48,107 nucleotides of DNA from Patescibacteria group bacterium. Its GTDB lineage: Bacteria > Patescibacteriota > Minisyncoccia > UBA6257 > 2-01-FULL-56-20. Where the stretch lies: the NCBI GenBank assembly GCA_028865305.1, contig JAGWKM010000005.1, positions 1 to 48,107 on the forward strand, read 5' to 3'. Below are positions 15,502 to 24,118 of the stretch, in pieces. The position numbers and the translations under genes were made by a program. The notes beneath the pieces are model-generated. The model was not told the DNA's origin. It made no database searches and saw nothing but the letters and a program-made list of their open reading frames with translations. How positions within the stretch are numbered: the stretch's first letter is position 1; each line of letters starts with the position of its first letter.

Positions 15502-16342
15502 GGGTAATGTAAGCCAGATGGTACAGCTTCGCTATCATGAAAAGCATGTACCAGTTGAATCAAATTCCGTCGGAGCGGCAGATCAAGAAATTCATCCGCC
15601 GCGTGGTGTTCGGGAAGAACGTGTTCTGCCCGGAATGTCGGTCAAGAAAGGTCGTTGTCTTTGAGCGGAGATACCGGTGCCGGGCATGCCGCTTGAAGTT
15701 CACGCTCATCTCGCATACGTGGCTCAAAGGCATGAAGCTGTCGTATGGGAAGTTCTGGATGATCCTCTGGTGCTGGACGACGAGCATCCCTGTCTCGCAG
15801 ACGGCAGAGCTCTCCGGCCTCTCGCGCCAGGCCGTTGCCCGCTGGCATGACCTCTTCCGCGAACACCTCCCGAAAGACCATGTCATTCTTGGGAAAATAG
15901 TGCAGCTCGACGAGGCATATTTCAAGGGGTGGTCGCTTGTCATGGGGAAGGAACAGGGCACGCGCAAGATCGCGTTCATGATGTGGCGGAGCGCGGTCGA
16001 GAGGCATCATGCGGTGCAGTTCCTCGAACAGCATGTGCGCCCGGGGTCAGTGCTCCATACGGACGGCTCGTGGATCTACCGTGCCATCCAGCACTCCTGG
16101 CCGGTCGACCATGCGTGGGATATCCACAAGCGATTCGAGTTCGGGAAGACATCCGAGATCGAAGGGATGTTCGGCATCCTCCGCACCTTCCTGCGCCGCG
16201 TCTATCATCATGTGACGCCCGAAAAACTGCCGGAATACGTGAGTGAATTCCAGGTCCGTTTTTCCTCGCCCGAAATCTTCAAAGACCCCCGATTCTATCT
16301 ATCAAAAACACTATCGCTTGTACCATTTGACTAACATTACCC
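15502..16342 (+). mobile_element. IS1595-family insertion sequence, 841 bp
   Basis: Terminal inverted repeats of 24 bp (15502-15525 and 16319-16342, 21 matches) begin GGGTAATGT and end ATGGTACA. The 8-bp target duplication AAATTCTG is exact on both sides (15494-15501 and 16343-16350). The single transposase ORF is intact and its stop lies in the right repeat. The insertion sits at the centre of an AT-rich heptamer palindrome. Confidence 0.95.
15537..16334 (+). CDS. IS1595-family transposase
   Basis: A 265-aa DDE-type transposase. The N-terminal zinc ribbon (FCPECRSRKVVVFERRYRCR with ACRLKF) is typical of IS1595/ISXO2-like elements, and an HTH (TAELSGLSRQAVARW) follows. Catalytic acidic residues are likely in LDEAYFKGW and HTDGSWIYR, with a third ligand position in the FGKTSEIEGMFG block. 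ATG 15537 is used; ATG 15546 lies 7 nt after TATCAT and is an alternative. The ORF is unbroken, so the element may be active. Confidence 0.93.
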   Translation: MKSMYQLNQIPSERQIKKFIRRVVFGKNVFCPECRSRKVVVFERRYRCRACRLKFTLISHTWLKGMKLSYGKFWMILWCWTTSIPVSQTAELSGLSRQAVARWHDLFREHLPKDHVILGKIVQLDEAYFKGWSLVMGKEQGTRKIAFMMWRSAVERHHAVQFLEQHVRPGSVLHTDGSWIYRAIQHSWPVDHAWDIHKRFEFGKTSEIEGMFGILRTFLRRVYHHVTPEKLPEYVSEFQVRFSSPEIFKDPRFYLSKTLSLVPFD

Positions 16343-16397
16343 AAATTCTGACATTAGGCATTCGTTATTAATTAGTCATTATTGATTATTCATTTTC
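16343..16397. repeat. AT-rich heptamer palindrome, copy 2, right half
   Basis: It begins with the second AAATTCTG and continues as the right arm (CGTTATT, AATTAGT, CATTATT). Joined to 15432-15501 it restores a palindrome like that at 12372. Confidence 0.85.
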
Positions 16398-17249
16398 AAA
16401 CACTGGATCCTGGATCAAGCCTGGCATGGCAGAAACTGCATTCTTCCAGATTTGCGCTTTCATTTCATCCGTTGAAACCCCTTTGAGCTCTGCCAGTCTT
16501 TTCACAACTTCGACCACATACGCCGGCTCGTTGCGCTTACCGCGATACGGCACGGGAGCCACGTACGGCGCATCGGTTTCGGAAAGAATGCGGTCGATCG
16601 GGATCAGCTTGATGACCTCGTCATAGCTTTGCGCGAACGTAATGACCCCGCCGAAGGTGAATGAAAAACCGAGATCGAGCAACGCCCGGGCATCATCTGG
16701 CGTTCCGGTGAAAAAATGGATGATTCCGGAATGGGAAGCCGGAAGCCGGGAACCGGAAGACAGAATGCCGATTAAATCGGGAAAGGCATTCCGGCAATGG
16801 ATCATAAGCGGTTTATCCAATTCTGCCGCCAATTCGATTTGAGCTTGAAAAATATTTTTTTGCTTTTCTCCAACTTCCGGCTTCCGTTCCCTGGCCTCGC
16901 GAAAATAATCCAAGCCGCACTCCCCTATCGCGACCACTTTCGGATGCTGCGCCAACTTCCTCAATCTTTCGACATCAAACACTTCCGCCTCTGCCTCCGC
17001 TTGTTCGTTCTTGTCGTGGTGCCAGTCGTCATCTTCGGCATGAGCCGGATGGAATCCAATCGCTGCCCACATCTCTTTCGGAAACCGTTCAGCTAATTTG
17101 ATAGCGGCTTCGGAAGTGGAGAATTGGGTGCCGACGTTGATCATTTTTACGCCGACATCACGGGCGCGCTGAAGCACCGACTCGCGGTCGGCATCGTATG
17201 CCGGAAACTGCGCATGCGTGTGCGCATCAAGAAAGGAAGCAGTTTCCAT
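16386..17249 (-). CDS. TatD-family metal-dependent DNase/hydrolase
   Basis: I chose ATG 17249 (METASFLDAHTHAQF) because the longer frame starts inside the upstream region; TAGAAT lies 10 nt upstream. About 287 aa. Metal ligands are visible in DAHTHAQF, GECGLDYFRE, MIHCRNAF, IIHFFTG and SETDAPYVAP, the TatD order. Two segments are encoded by 7-bp-periodic repeats: REARERKPEVGEKQ (DNA ~16868-16905) and SGSRLPASHSG (DNA ~16732-16772). Both sit at loops where family members vary. TatD enzymes act as 3'-5' exonucleases or D-aminoacyl hydrolases. Confidence 0.92.
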   Translation of the reverse strand: METASFLDAHTHAQFPAYDADRESVLQRARDVGVKMINVGTQFSTSEAAIKLAERFPKEMWAAIGFHPAHAEDDDWHHDKNEQAEAEAEVFDVERLRKLAQHPKVVAIGECGLDYFREARERKPEVGEKQKNIFQAQIELAAELDKPLMIHCRNAFPDLIGILSSGSRLPASHSGIIHFFTGTPDDARALLDLGFSFTFGGVITFAQSYDEVIKLIPIDRILSETDAPYVAPVPYRGKRNEPAYVVEVVKRLAELKGVSTDEMKAQIWKNAVSAMPGLIQDPVFENE

Positions 17250-17272
17250 AACAGAACCTATTCTAGCACGAA

Positions 17273-17815
17273 TCACTGGTTAACCAGTATCCCACTCGCA
17301 TCCACTACAACCGCGCTGTCGTCATTCGGAAAATTATCCGCCGTGCCAATGTCATCCGTCGAATTCCGCTCGATGTAATATAGTTTTTGGCCCGGCTGCA
17401 CGGTATATATTTGCGTTTTATAATTCGGATTCTGGGCAAGCAAAGTGAACTGCACCGCGCCGCCAGCAAGCATTTTCCGCTGCACTTTCATGCCGCTCAA
17501 TGCATTTTGCGTTGCGGCATTATACGGCATCGGCCCGGAAATCAAATACGCGTATTGCGCATAGGAGGAGCTTGCAAAAGACTGCCCGGCCGTCATTGAG
17601 GTTCCCGTATTTGAAGAAGCCGCCGACGGAGGAATGGTCGAGGTTGAAGCAGGCGCGCCCGTACTTGATCCTGCGGCGGCATAGGTTGACGTCGGCGCAT
17701 AAGTCGTAGGCCCAGGAGTGTATGAACCGCCATTGTTCATCGTCCAGTAAATAACGCCTATCAAGACCACCACGACAATCAAGATAATGAGAATAGCCCA
17801 AGAGGTTTTTGACAT
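17273..17815 (-). CDS. Single-TM exported protein, Ser/Thr-rich stalk
   Basis: A 180-aa protein with an N-terminal TM (WAILIILIVVVVLIGVIYW) and a Ser/Thr/Ala/Pro-rich stalk to about residue 75. A small C-terminal domain (SYAQYAYLISGPMPYN, VQRKMLAGGAVQFTLLAQ, KLYYIERN) follows. It is upstream of tatD with a short gap and may be co-transcribed. GACAAT lies 6 nt before ATG. It is a typical CPR surface protein with no recognised family. Confidence 0.65.
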   Translation of the reverse strand: MSKTSWAILIILIVVVVLIGVIYWTMNNGGSYTPGPTTYAPTSTYAAAGSSTGAPASTSTIPPSAASSNTGTSMTAGQSFASSSYAQYAYLISGPMPYNAATQNALSGMKVQRKMLAGGAVQFTLLAQNPNYKTQIYTVQPGQKLYYIERNSTDDIGTADNFPNDDSAVVVDASGILVNQ

Positions 17816-17897
17816 ATATCCATTGTCAATGATCGAAGCTGAAAACCTGATGAAGTTGAATAAAATGCAAAGTTTGGTTAAACTGGCATTGGATCAA

Positions 17898-17984
17898 GGA
17901 GGCGTGGCTGAGCGGTCGAAAGCAACTTCCTGCTAAGAAGTTGACCGGGAAACCGGTCCGAAGGTTCGAATCCTTCCGCCTCCG
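17898..17984 (+). tRNA. tRNA-Ser (GCT)
   Basis: 87 nt with acceptor GGAGGCG/CGCCTCC, anticodon loop CTGCTAA (GCT), the long class II variable arm (ACCGGGAAACCGGT) and T-arm GGTTCGAATCC. The discriminator is G, and CCA is not encoded (next bases CAG). Confidence 0.96.
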
Positions 17985-18046
17985 CAGCAAAAAATTACCA
18001 CCGATCGTGGGTTCCCCAGGCCGTTGTTTTGATCTGAAATTGCGCG

Positions 18047-18111
18047 CAAACAAAACGGGCGCTTCCGGAACAGCCAAACCAATGGTGTTCCGAAAGCGCC
18101 CGTTTTTGTTT
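18047..18111. terminator. Bidirectional terminator between tRNA-Ser and khpA
   Basis: A long stem with arms 18048-18072 and 18086-18111 (ACGGGCGCTTCCGGAACA against TGTTCCGAAAGCGCCCGT), with T-rich ends on both strands. Confidence 0.9.
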
Positions 18112-18142
18112 TTAAATTCGTACTCCTGCACGAGCAGAAGCT

Positions 18143-18436
18143 TTAGAGGTGGGCGTTCGGGCGTGGGCCGCGAGTCGAACCTTCCGGTTCCTCGATCTTG
18201 AGATTTACGCGGGCATTGTTTTTCACGCCCACGATCCGCAAAAGCGAGCGGATGGATTTCGCCGTCGCGCCTTGCCTGCCGACCACCTGACCCATGTCCA
18301 TCGGATTCACATGCAACGAGAGCAGCACTCCCATCTCATCAACCTTGCGGTCAACCTTCACGTCTTCCGGATGGTCCACGAGGGACTTCACCAAGTATTC
18401 CAGGAATTCCTGGTCAGCTGTCGATGAATTCGCCAT
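18143..18436 (-). CDS. khpA: KH-domain RNA-binding protein KhpA
   Basis: A 97-aa single KH domain protein (YlqC/KhpA family) with the RNA-binding loop VGRQGATAKSIR (the GxxG-type GRQG) and the helix FLEYLVKSLVDHPEDV. In other bacteria KhpA pairs with KhpB and binds RNAs affecting division and translation. It has a consensus promoter 55-85 nt upstream (18492-18520) and ends at the shared hairpin terminator. Confidence 0.93.
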   Translation of the reverse strand: MANSSTADQEFLEYLVKSLVDHPEDVKVDRKVDEMGVLLSLHVNPMDMGQVVGRQGATAKSIRSLLRIVGVKNNARVNLKIEEPEGSTRGPRPNAHL

Positions 18437-18491
18437 ATACGGTAAGGACAGTTTATATCAACGTTCGCGACCTTTGCTGGATTATGGTTCC

Positions 18492-18520
18492 ATTATAATC
18501 GATGTTTTAAAATTTGTCAA
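18492..18520 (-). promoter_or_regulatory. Consensus sigma70 promoter of khpA
   Basis: On the minus strand TTGACA (18520-18515), a 17-nt spacer and TATAAT (18497-18492). The 5' leader would be about 50 nt. Confidence 0.9.
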
Positions 18521-18534
18521 GCGTACGAAGGCCC

Positions 18535-18560
18535 AATAAAAAGCCAGCTTCTGAGCTGGC
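18535..18560 (-). terminator. Terminator of the response regulator gene
   Basis: On the minus strand GCCAGCT/AGCTGGC with a 4-nt loop, then TTTTTA. Confidence 0.85.
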
Positions 18561-18567
18561 AGGATCC

Positions 18568-18954
18568 CTATTTTTCCATGGCCTTAATGATTGAACTCAC
18601 GGCGGCCGGTTTTTGAAAATATCGCTCGATGTAAGGAGCAGGCTGCACCGTAGCGGCGGTAATCAGGAAAATACGCGCCGATTTTCCCAACTCTTCGACA
18701 ACCCGCCTGGCAAACTCGACCCCGTTCATTCTTTCTTTCCCCATCTCGTAATCCGTGAGGATAAAGTCGAAATCCTCATGACGGCAAAGTTCCAATGCCT
18801 TTTCGCCATTCGGCGCCGTCTTGATTAAAAACCCACGGCTTTCAAGGACCATGGACATAACCGTCCGAATGTCTTCATGGTCATCCACAACCAAAATCTT
18901 TTTACGCTTCACTTCCCTATCCTCTTCTCCGGCCATAAATTGAACCGCCGCCAT
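18568..18954 (-). CDS. Single-domain response regulator
   Basis: A 128-aa CheY-like receiver with no output domain. It has the acidic pair in ILVVDDHEDI, the phospho-acceptor Asp in FILTDYEMG and a Thr/Ala switch region (FLITAATVQ). A YFQKPAAVSSII segment carries the conserved Lys-Pro. ATG 18954 or ATG 18936 (MAGEED) could be the start. No histidine kinase is adjacent; partners may include the kinase at 42201. It has its own terminator. Confidence 0.88.
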   Translation of the reverse strand: MAAVQFMAGEEDREVKRKKILVVDDHEDIRTVMSMVLESRGFLIKTAPNGEKALELCRHEDFDFILTDYEMGKERMNGVEFARRVVEELGKSARIFLITAATVQPAPYIERYFQKPAAVSSIIKAMEK

Positions 18955-18971
18955 TATGACATATTTTCAGC

Positions 18972-19001
18972 AAAATAAAAAGAGGCCGGTTTACCAGCCT
19001 C
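18972..19001 (-). terminator. Terminator of pgk
   Basis: On the minus strand GAGGCTGG pairs with CCGGCCTC, followed by a T-rich tract. Confidence 0.85.
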
Positions 19002-19042
19002 ACTCGGCCGCCCCTCCTCCGAGGCGGCTGCGCGATTAACCA

Positions 19043-20137
19043 TCATTTTTCCAGCGCTGCAATTCCAGGCAGCGTCCTGCCCGCGAGGAAATCGAGCATT
19101 GCTCCCCCACCGGTCGAAATGAAGCTGAATTTTTTATCGAGATGCATTTTTTTGAGGAACATGACTGTCTCGCCGCCGCCGGTCAACGAAAAAGCGCGGC
19201 GGTTTTGGGCAATCGCCCTTGCAAGCGCCAAAGATCCTTTGCTGAACCGCTTCGATTCGATCTGCCCCATCGGCCCGCTCCAGAGAATCGTTTTCGCGCC
19301 GGCGATTGTTTTTGCATAAAGAACAGCGGTTTTGGGCCCAATGTCCAAAATCTGGTTCCGCCGCCACTTCAGGTCGACGGGCAATAAAATATTCCGGTAA
19401 GCGGCGATCTTTTTGATGGCTTTCAAATCGGTATCCTCATCTTTCACTGATTGCCCCACATCCATGCCGCGCAAAGCAAGCACGGTATTGGCCGGACCGC
19501 CCCCCAAAAGGAACCAAGTTGTTTTATTCTTGAAAAACCGCACGACGCCGAGTTTGTCTGCTGCTTTCGCGCCGCCGACGATAAACACGAACGGATGGCG
19601 CGGTTTTTCCATTGCCATTGTCAGATTTTCAATCTCCTGCTCAAGTTCGAGGCCGGCATAGCTCGGTAAAAATCGTGTAATCGCAGCCACGGAGGCATTT
19701 GCCCGGTGCGAAACCGCGAAAGCATCATTCACGTAAAAATCAGCTAATGAGGCGAGCTGTTTCGCGAGTTTTGGATTGTTTTTTTCCTCACCCGGCAAAA
19801 AACGAAGGTTTTCGAGAAGAAATATCGAATGCGCCGGGGCAGTTGCAATCTGGCGCCCCGCTTTATGGAAATCGAAATGATCGATAAAAATGATCTTTTT
19901 GCGAAGCAGTTCGGCAAGATGCGACGCATTTTTGCGCAAACTGAATTTCTTATCAAACGGCTTTGTCGGTCTGCCGCGATGGCTTATGATGACGATTTTC
20001 CCCGCATATTTTGCAAGCAATCTGATGGTTGGCAAAACAGCCCTCATGCGCCAATCGTCCTCAGTATTGAAATCCAAGCGCAATAGGACGGTGCCGCGGA
20101 GCGTTTCCGGATCGGTCCGGCTGAGAAAACGGATCAT
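19043..20137 (-). CDS. pgk: Phosphoglycerate kinase (short form)
   Basis: A 364-aa enzyme that converts 1,3-bisphosphoglycerate plus ADP to 3-phosphoglycerate plus ATP in glycolysis. Motifs are LLRLDFN, ISHRGRP, LLENLRF, FVFIVGGAKAADKL and the nucleotide loop FISTGGGAMLDFL. It is ~25 residues shorter than usual (~390), mainly in the N-terminal region. ATG 20137 lies 6 nt after TAAAAT (TGTTAAAAT), a leaderless-type start. Confidence 0.96.
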   Translation of the reverse strand: MIRFLSRTDPETLRGTVLLRLDFNTEDDWRMRAVLPTIRLLAKYAGKIVIISHRGRPTKPFDKKFSLRKNASHLAELLRKKIIFIDHFDFHKAGRQIATAPAHSIFLLENLRFLPGEEKNNPKLAKQLASLADFYVNDAFAVSHRANASVAAITRFLPSYAGLELEQEIENLTMAMEKPRHPFVFIVGGAKAADKLGVVRFFKNKTTWFLLGGGPANTVLALRGMDVGQSVKDEDTDLKAIKKIAAYRNILLPVDLKWRRNQILDIGPKTAVLYAKTIAGAKTILWSGPMGQIESKRFSKGSLALARAIAQNRRAFSLTGGGETVMFLKKMHLDKKFSFISTGGGAMLDFLAGRTLPGIAALEK

Positions 20138-20214
20138 GGGATTATTTTAACATAGCCATAAATCAAAAGCGGCTTGTTCATAAATATTTTATTTTTTCGT
20201 TAGAAATAATTTAG

Positions 20215-20410
20215 GTCCGTTATGATATCCTTCCAAAGCCGGTTGCAAAACGGCTTGCTCGTGGAACGGTATCACGATTGGCTCGCTATCCGATAATTCA
20301 GGGTTCGACTCCCTCGCGGTCCAAATTTACCCTTGGCAGCGATTCCGAATTGACATTTATAGCGTCGCGCGCACTATGGATGTCAGGATAGCGAGCCGAG
20401 ATACCGTTTA
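20215..20410 (+). ncRNA. Candidate structured RNA containing a tRNA-like module
   Basis: This gene-free stretch has a possible -10 TATGAT (20221-20226) and a hairpin AAGCCG/CGGCTT (20236-20256). A long-range inverted repeat (20265-20291 against 20386-20408, sharing GGCTCGCTATCC and ACGGTATC) encloses a T-arm-like hairpin. Pairing of the long arms would compete with a tRNA fold. It could be an ncRNA, a decayed element end or a pseudo-tRNA. The strand is judged from the tRNA-like part. Confidence 0.35.
20252..20323 (+). pseudogene. tRNA-like sequence, probably degenerate
   Basis: It has a D-arm-like GTGGAACGGTATCAC, a T-arm AGGGTTCGACTCCCT and a 3' acceptor GCGGTCC plus A. The 5' acceptor GGCTTGC pairs with one mismatch and two wobbles, the outer T-stem pair is C-C, and the anticodon loop has 8 nt (CTCGCTAT) instead of 7. 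No CCA is encoded. A normal translating tRNA is unlikely. Confidence 0.45.
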
Positions 20411-20416
20411 CATCAA

Positions 20417-20446
20417 CCAAAAAAACCGCGCGAGTGTGCGGTTTTG
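20417..20446 (-). terminator. Terminator of the VirD4-like gene
   Basis: On the minus strand AAACCGC and GCGGTTT form a stem followed by T7, right after the stop at 20455. It is weaker on the plus strand (T4). Confidence 0.8.
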
Positions 20447-20454
20447 GGTTGAAT

Positions 20455-22869
20455 TCACTCCCGCAATCTCCGGTAAATGCCTTCCTCCACAGTCTGCCGA
20501 TCCATGCCGTATTTGAGGCGCGAATATTCCTTCAGTTTCTCTGCCAACTCCTTATTGCCGCCGTCCCAGGATTCGGTGCCTACCTTCAAATTGAACGGCC
20601 TCGAGGTCTCACCGTTTACAAGCAGCCGCGCATAGGCATTCAGGTTATCAATGTTGATAAGGTCGTTTTTGTTAAATGTAGGCGCGAATTGCTTTTCCAG
20701 GAATTCCGCGTCCTGCACGCCCACCCGGAATGCCAGGATCGAACCGACGTTGCCGAACACCGCATCGCGGATCTTCTCGGCCAGTTGCGCGATGAACTGA
20801 TGTGCAACAATGAGGTCGAGGCGGTATTTGCGCGCTTCCGAAAGGATGGTCGAAATGGAATCGGTCGCAAAATTCTGGAATTCATCGATATACAGGTAAA
20901 AATCGCGGCGCTGGACCGAATCCGCTATCTCCACGCGCGACAGGGCGGCCATAAGGATCTTGCCGGTGAAAATAAGTCCCAAAAGCGACGCATTCAGGTC
21001 GCCGATCCGACCCTTCGAAAGGTTAATGAGCAGGATTTTCCCGGAATCCATGGCTTCGCGGAAATTGAACGCTGATTTGGGCTGCCCCACGATTGGCCGC
21101 ATATAGTCATTCGAAATAAACGTGTTGAATTTGGACGTAATGTACGGCGTCATGTTCGCAAGCGAAGCGTCGCCGCCGGCTTTGGCTGCTTCCTTTTGCC
21201 AAAAATCGATAACGACCGGATTATGGATGCGCTCCAGCTTTTTATTGCGCCAAACAGGATCCGAAAAGATGCGCGGCACCTCGACGAGCGTCGTCGGTTC
21301 ATTCGGCATGTCTTCCATCATTAAAAGCAGCGCGTTTCGCATGTATTGCTCGAACATCGGGCCGCCTGTCGTTTTCAGGTCATAGAGCTTATCGAAAATA
21401 TTGATCATCTCATTGATGATGAACGTCTTTTCCTCCGGCCGGTTAAAATTATAGTCAAGCATGTTCAACCCCATCGGGCGCGCAAGATCGCCGGGATTGA
21501 AATAAATAACGTCATCCATCCGTTCCTTCGGCACGAACCCAAGCGCGTTTTCAACCAGGTCGCCATGCGGGTCGATGATGGCAAGTCCCTTACCGGATTG
21601 GATATCTTCTTTCACCAGATTGCCGATGAGCGTTGATTTGCCAGTACCGGTTTGCCCAACGAGATACAAATGCCGGCGGCGGTCCTCGTCGCCCATGTAA
21701 ATCGGTTTGCGCTGGCCGCGAAAATCGCTTTCCCCAAGCAGCAGCCCTCCTTTGGGCAGATTTTCCGGCGGCGGGGCCTCCTTTGATTTCAACCACTTCA
21801 CCTTTGGCGTTTCGGTCGAGGAAATCGGGAAGTGGCAAAAACTCGCAACCTCTTCGACGGAAAGCGTCATCGCATGCGACGGCTCGAAATGGCGGAAAAT
21901 GAAATCGCTCACGATATTTTTCATGTTTCCGGGTTTTACGATCCGGAAACCGTTCCGCTCCGGCGCCGCAAACTGGCTGAAGCCGGCAGTCAATCCATCC
22001 AAAATGTCATTTGCCTGGAACTCGGACGAAGCCGACGCCACGAACCGGACATTTACGCTGAAGAGCGGTTTCGCAAGCTTCGCCTGGAGCGCCTTCACCA
22101 ATTCCTCGTCCACCGGCCGTTCGCGTTTTTCCTTTTCCTGTTCCTCTTTTGATTTCGGATTGAAAACAGCGCCGACATCCGCAAGCTCCATCGGGAATCC
22201 ATTGCCAAAAACCTTCTTTGCCGGCTCGCCCCGCTTCAAAAGATCTATATATTTCTCGATTGCCTTTTTCACGCCCTTTTCCGCCGGACGCATGATAACC
22301 TGCATGGCGGCACCTTCGCCAACCTCGTTTATTTTCGAAAACGCGCCAAGGATGGATTCAAAAGAATCAATGCCAAGTTCGGCATACGTCCGCATCGGCA
22401 CGGCGAATATTTCCTTCTCCATCAAGTAGGCAGCCGCAGCCGCGCCGTTTACGTTGAAAATATTGTAATCATCCATAACCAGTTCAACGCTTGCGCCGTT
22501 CCACAATCCCTGGATCTGCTTTACCGCGATTTCAGCCGCAAGCTTTGGCACGGCCAGGTAGAAATGGATTTCTTCGCCTACATGCGGCACTGCAACCTCG
22601 AACGCGAATGGTTTTTTTAATGCCGTAAAACTTCCTAAAAGCTGCTCGAAATGGGCCAGTTCCGCTTTGAAGTCCTTATTTTCCGAATTGCCCGGCTGAT
22701 CTTGCGGCGTCGGCCGCGGGATTTTAACCAAAAAGAGCGCCGTTTTGAGCGAGTTTATAATTTTCTGCCGCGTGAGCCGCTGGATCAGAAAATAAACCGC
22801 AAACCCGATAGCCGCGCCGAGAATAATTGCCAAAAAGAAAATAACAAAGGACATTAATTCATTATTCAT
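20455..22869 (-). CDS. VirD4/TraG-like membrane ATPase (type IV secretion coupling type)
   Basis: An 804-aa protein with an N-terminal TM (FVIFFLAIILGAAIGFAVYF), then a ~350-aa N-domain of the kind found in CPR 'type IV secretory DNA-binding' proteins. A RecA-like ATPase follows with Walker A GQTGTGKSTLIGN (about residue 405), IDPHGDLVE and Walker B LYIDEFQNF (about 658). It probably pumps DNA or protein, or powers a pilus-like machine. Its start overlaps the end of the PilB/GspE gene by 8 nt, so both ATPases are made together. No other secretion genes are in the window. Confidence 0.88.
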   Translation of the reverse strand: MNNELMSFVIFFLAIILGAAIGFAVYFLIQRLTRQKIINSLKTALFLVKIPRPTPQDQPGNSENKDFKAELAHFEQLLGSFTALKKPFAFEVAVPHVGEEIHFYLAVPKLAAEIAVKQIQGLWNGASVELVMDDYNIFNVNGAAAAAYLMEKEIFAVPMRTYAELGIDSFESILGAFSKINEVGEGAAMQVIMRPAEKGVKKAIEKYIDLLKRGEPAKKVFGNGFPMELADVGAVFNPKSKEEQEKEKRERPVDEELVKALQAKLAKPLFSVNVRFVASASSEFQANDILDGLTAGFSQFAAPERNGFRIVKPGNMKNIVSDFIFRHFEPSHAMTLSVEEVASFCHFPISSTETPKVKWLKSKEAPPPENLPKGGLLLGESDFRGQRKPIYMGDEDRRRHLYLVGQTGTGKSTLIGNLVKEDIQSGKGLAIIDPHGDLVENALGFVPKERMDDVIYFNPGDLARPMGLNMLDYNFNRPEEKTFIINEMINIFDKLYDLKTTGGPMFEQYMRNALLLMMEDMPNEPTTLVEVPRIFSDPVWRNKKLERIHNPVVIDFWQKEAAKAGGDASLANMTPYITSKFNTFISNDYMRPIVGQPKSAFNFREAMDSGKILLINLSKGRIGDLNASLLGLIFTGKILMAALSRVEIADSVQRRDFYLYIDEFQNFATDSISTILSEARKYRLDLIVAHQFIAQLAEKIRDAVFGNVGSILAFRVGVQDAEFLEKQFAPTFNKNDLINIDNLNAYARLLVNGETSRPFNLKVGTESWDGGNKELAEKLKEYSRLKYGMDRQTVEEGIYRRLRE

Positions 22870-24097
22870 GCACCACGCGAAGCACTTCTTCGAGCGACGT
22901 CAGGCCTTTCGAAACCTTGAGCAGCGCGTCATCCACCATCGTTTTCATCCCGTTCGCCACCGCCGCCGCCTTGATATCCTGGGCGCTCGCCCTTTGCATG
23001 ATGAGCTTCCGGACGTCATCGTTCACTTCGAGCACTTCGCGGATGCCGATGCGTCCCGTATAGCCAAGCCCCTTGCAGTTGTCGCATCCCTTCGGGCTGT
23101 AAAACTTCATTTCGATATCGACGTTCGGAATAAGCTCCTGCAAACTCTTCATCTCCTCGCGCGAAAGCTTCCGTTCCACCTTGCAAGTTTGGCAAAGCTC
23201 CCGGACCAACCGCTGGCCGATGGCAATGTTTACCGTCGAAGCCACGAGAAACGGCGGCACGCCCATATCAAGCAGCCGCGGGAAAGTCGTCGGCGAATCA
23301 TTGGTGTGCAACGTGGAAAGTACCAAATGACCGGTCAAAGCCGCATTCACCGCGATGGAAGCCGTTTCCTCGTCCCGGATCTCACCGACCATGATGACAT
23401 TTGGATCCTGGCGCAAAATAGACCGCAAACCGGTCGCAAACGTAAGTCCGACATCGGCGTTAGTTTGTATCTGCGTCGTACCGTCAAGGGCATACTCGAC
23501 CGGATCTTCAATCGTGATGATCGACACATCGGACTTATTGAGCTGCTTTAAAATGGTATAAAGCGTCGTCGTTTTTCCGGAACCTGTCGGACCGTTCGCA
23601 AGTATCATGCCGTACGGTTTCGAAATGGCACGTTGCACCTTGGCGACATCAGCAACCGAAAAGCCCAAACTGTCGATCGTGTATCCCTGGGTTTCCGCGA
23701 GCACGCGCAGAATGGCATTCTCTCCATGCGAAGTCGGCACAATGGATACGCGCACATTCACATCGCCGAAATCCTTGATGGAAATCTTGAAGCGGCCGTC
23801 TTGCGGCACCATGTGCTCATCCGTCCGGAGGCCCGCGAGCACTTTGATGCGGCTCACAATCTCATCGTAAATATCCTTCCGGATCCCCTGCGCCTTTTCG
23901 AAAATATCATGGAGCATCCCGTCAATACGGAACCGGATGCGCACAAAATGTTCCTCCGGCTGGATATGCACGTCGGAGGCGCGCAAAAGATACGCATATT
24001 CGACGAACGAATCGACGAGGTTGATAATGGAAATCTTTTCCACCGGCCGCACCAGGTTCTTCTCAATTTCGAGTTTCAGCTCCGAAGCATCCCGCAT
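22862..24097 (-). CDS. GspE/PilB-type assembly ATPase (short form)
   Basis: A 411-aa type II secretion/type IV pilus ATPase lacking the usual N-terminal GspEN domain. It has the N2 domain (ASDVHIQPEEHFVRIRFRID), Walker A GPTGSGKTTTLY (about residue 168), the Asp box ITIEDPVEY, Walker B VIMVGEIRDEET and the His box TGHLVLSTLHTND. A zinc-binding four-Cys motif is CQTCKVE..CDNCKGLGYTGR. ATG 24097 follows TACAAT by six bases (TGTTACAAT). It heads a two-gene unit with the VirD4-like ATPase and likely energises pilus or pseudopilus assembly. Confidence 0.95.
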   Translation of the reverse strand: MRDASELKLEIEKNLVRPVEKISIINLVDSFVEYAYLLRASDVHIQPEEHFVRIRFRIDGMLHDIFEKAQGIRKDIYDEIVSRIKVLAGLRTDEHMVPQDGRFKISIKDFGDVNVRVSIVPTSHGENAILRVLAETQGYTIDSLGFSVADVAKVQRAISKPYGMILANGPTGSGKTTTLYTILKQLNKSDVSIITIEDPVEYALDGTTQIQTNADVGLTFATGLRSILRQDPNVIMVGEIRDEETASIAVNAALTGHLVLSTLHTNDSPTTFPRLLDMGVPPFLVASTVNIAIGQRLVRELCQTCKVERKLSREEMKSLQELIPNVDIEMKFYSPKGCDNCKGLGYTGRIGIREVLEVNDDVRKLIMQRASAQDIKAAAVANGMKTMVDDALLKVSKGLTSLEEVLRVVHE

Positions 24098-24118
24098 GAT
24101 TTAATTGTAACATAGGCG

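Noticed and set aside
18160-18190. CGAGTCGAACC looks like a tRNA T-arm in antisense
   Set aside because: It lies inside the khpA coding sequence and no other tRNA arms are found around it.
20215-20446. tmRNA or 6S RNA
   Set aside because: There is no tag-peptide reading frame or alanine-type acceptor for tmRNA, and the long central insert does not fit the 6S rod with a central bubble.
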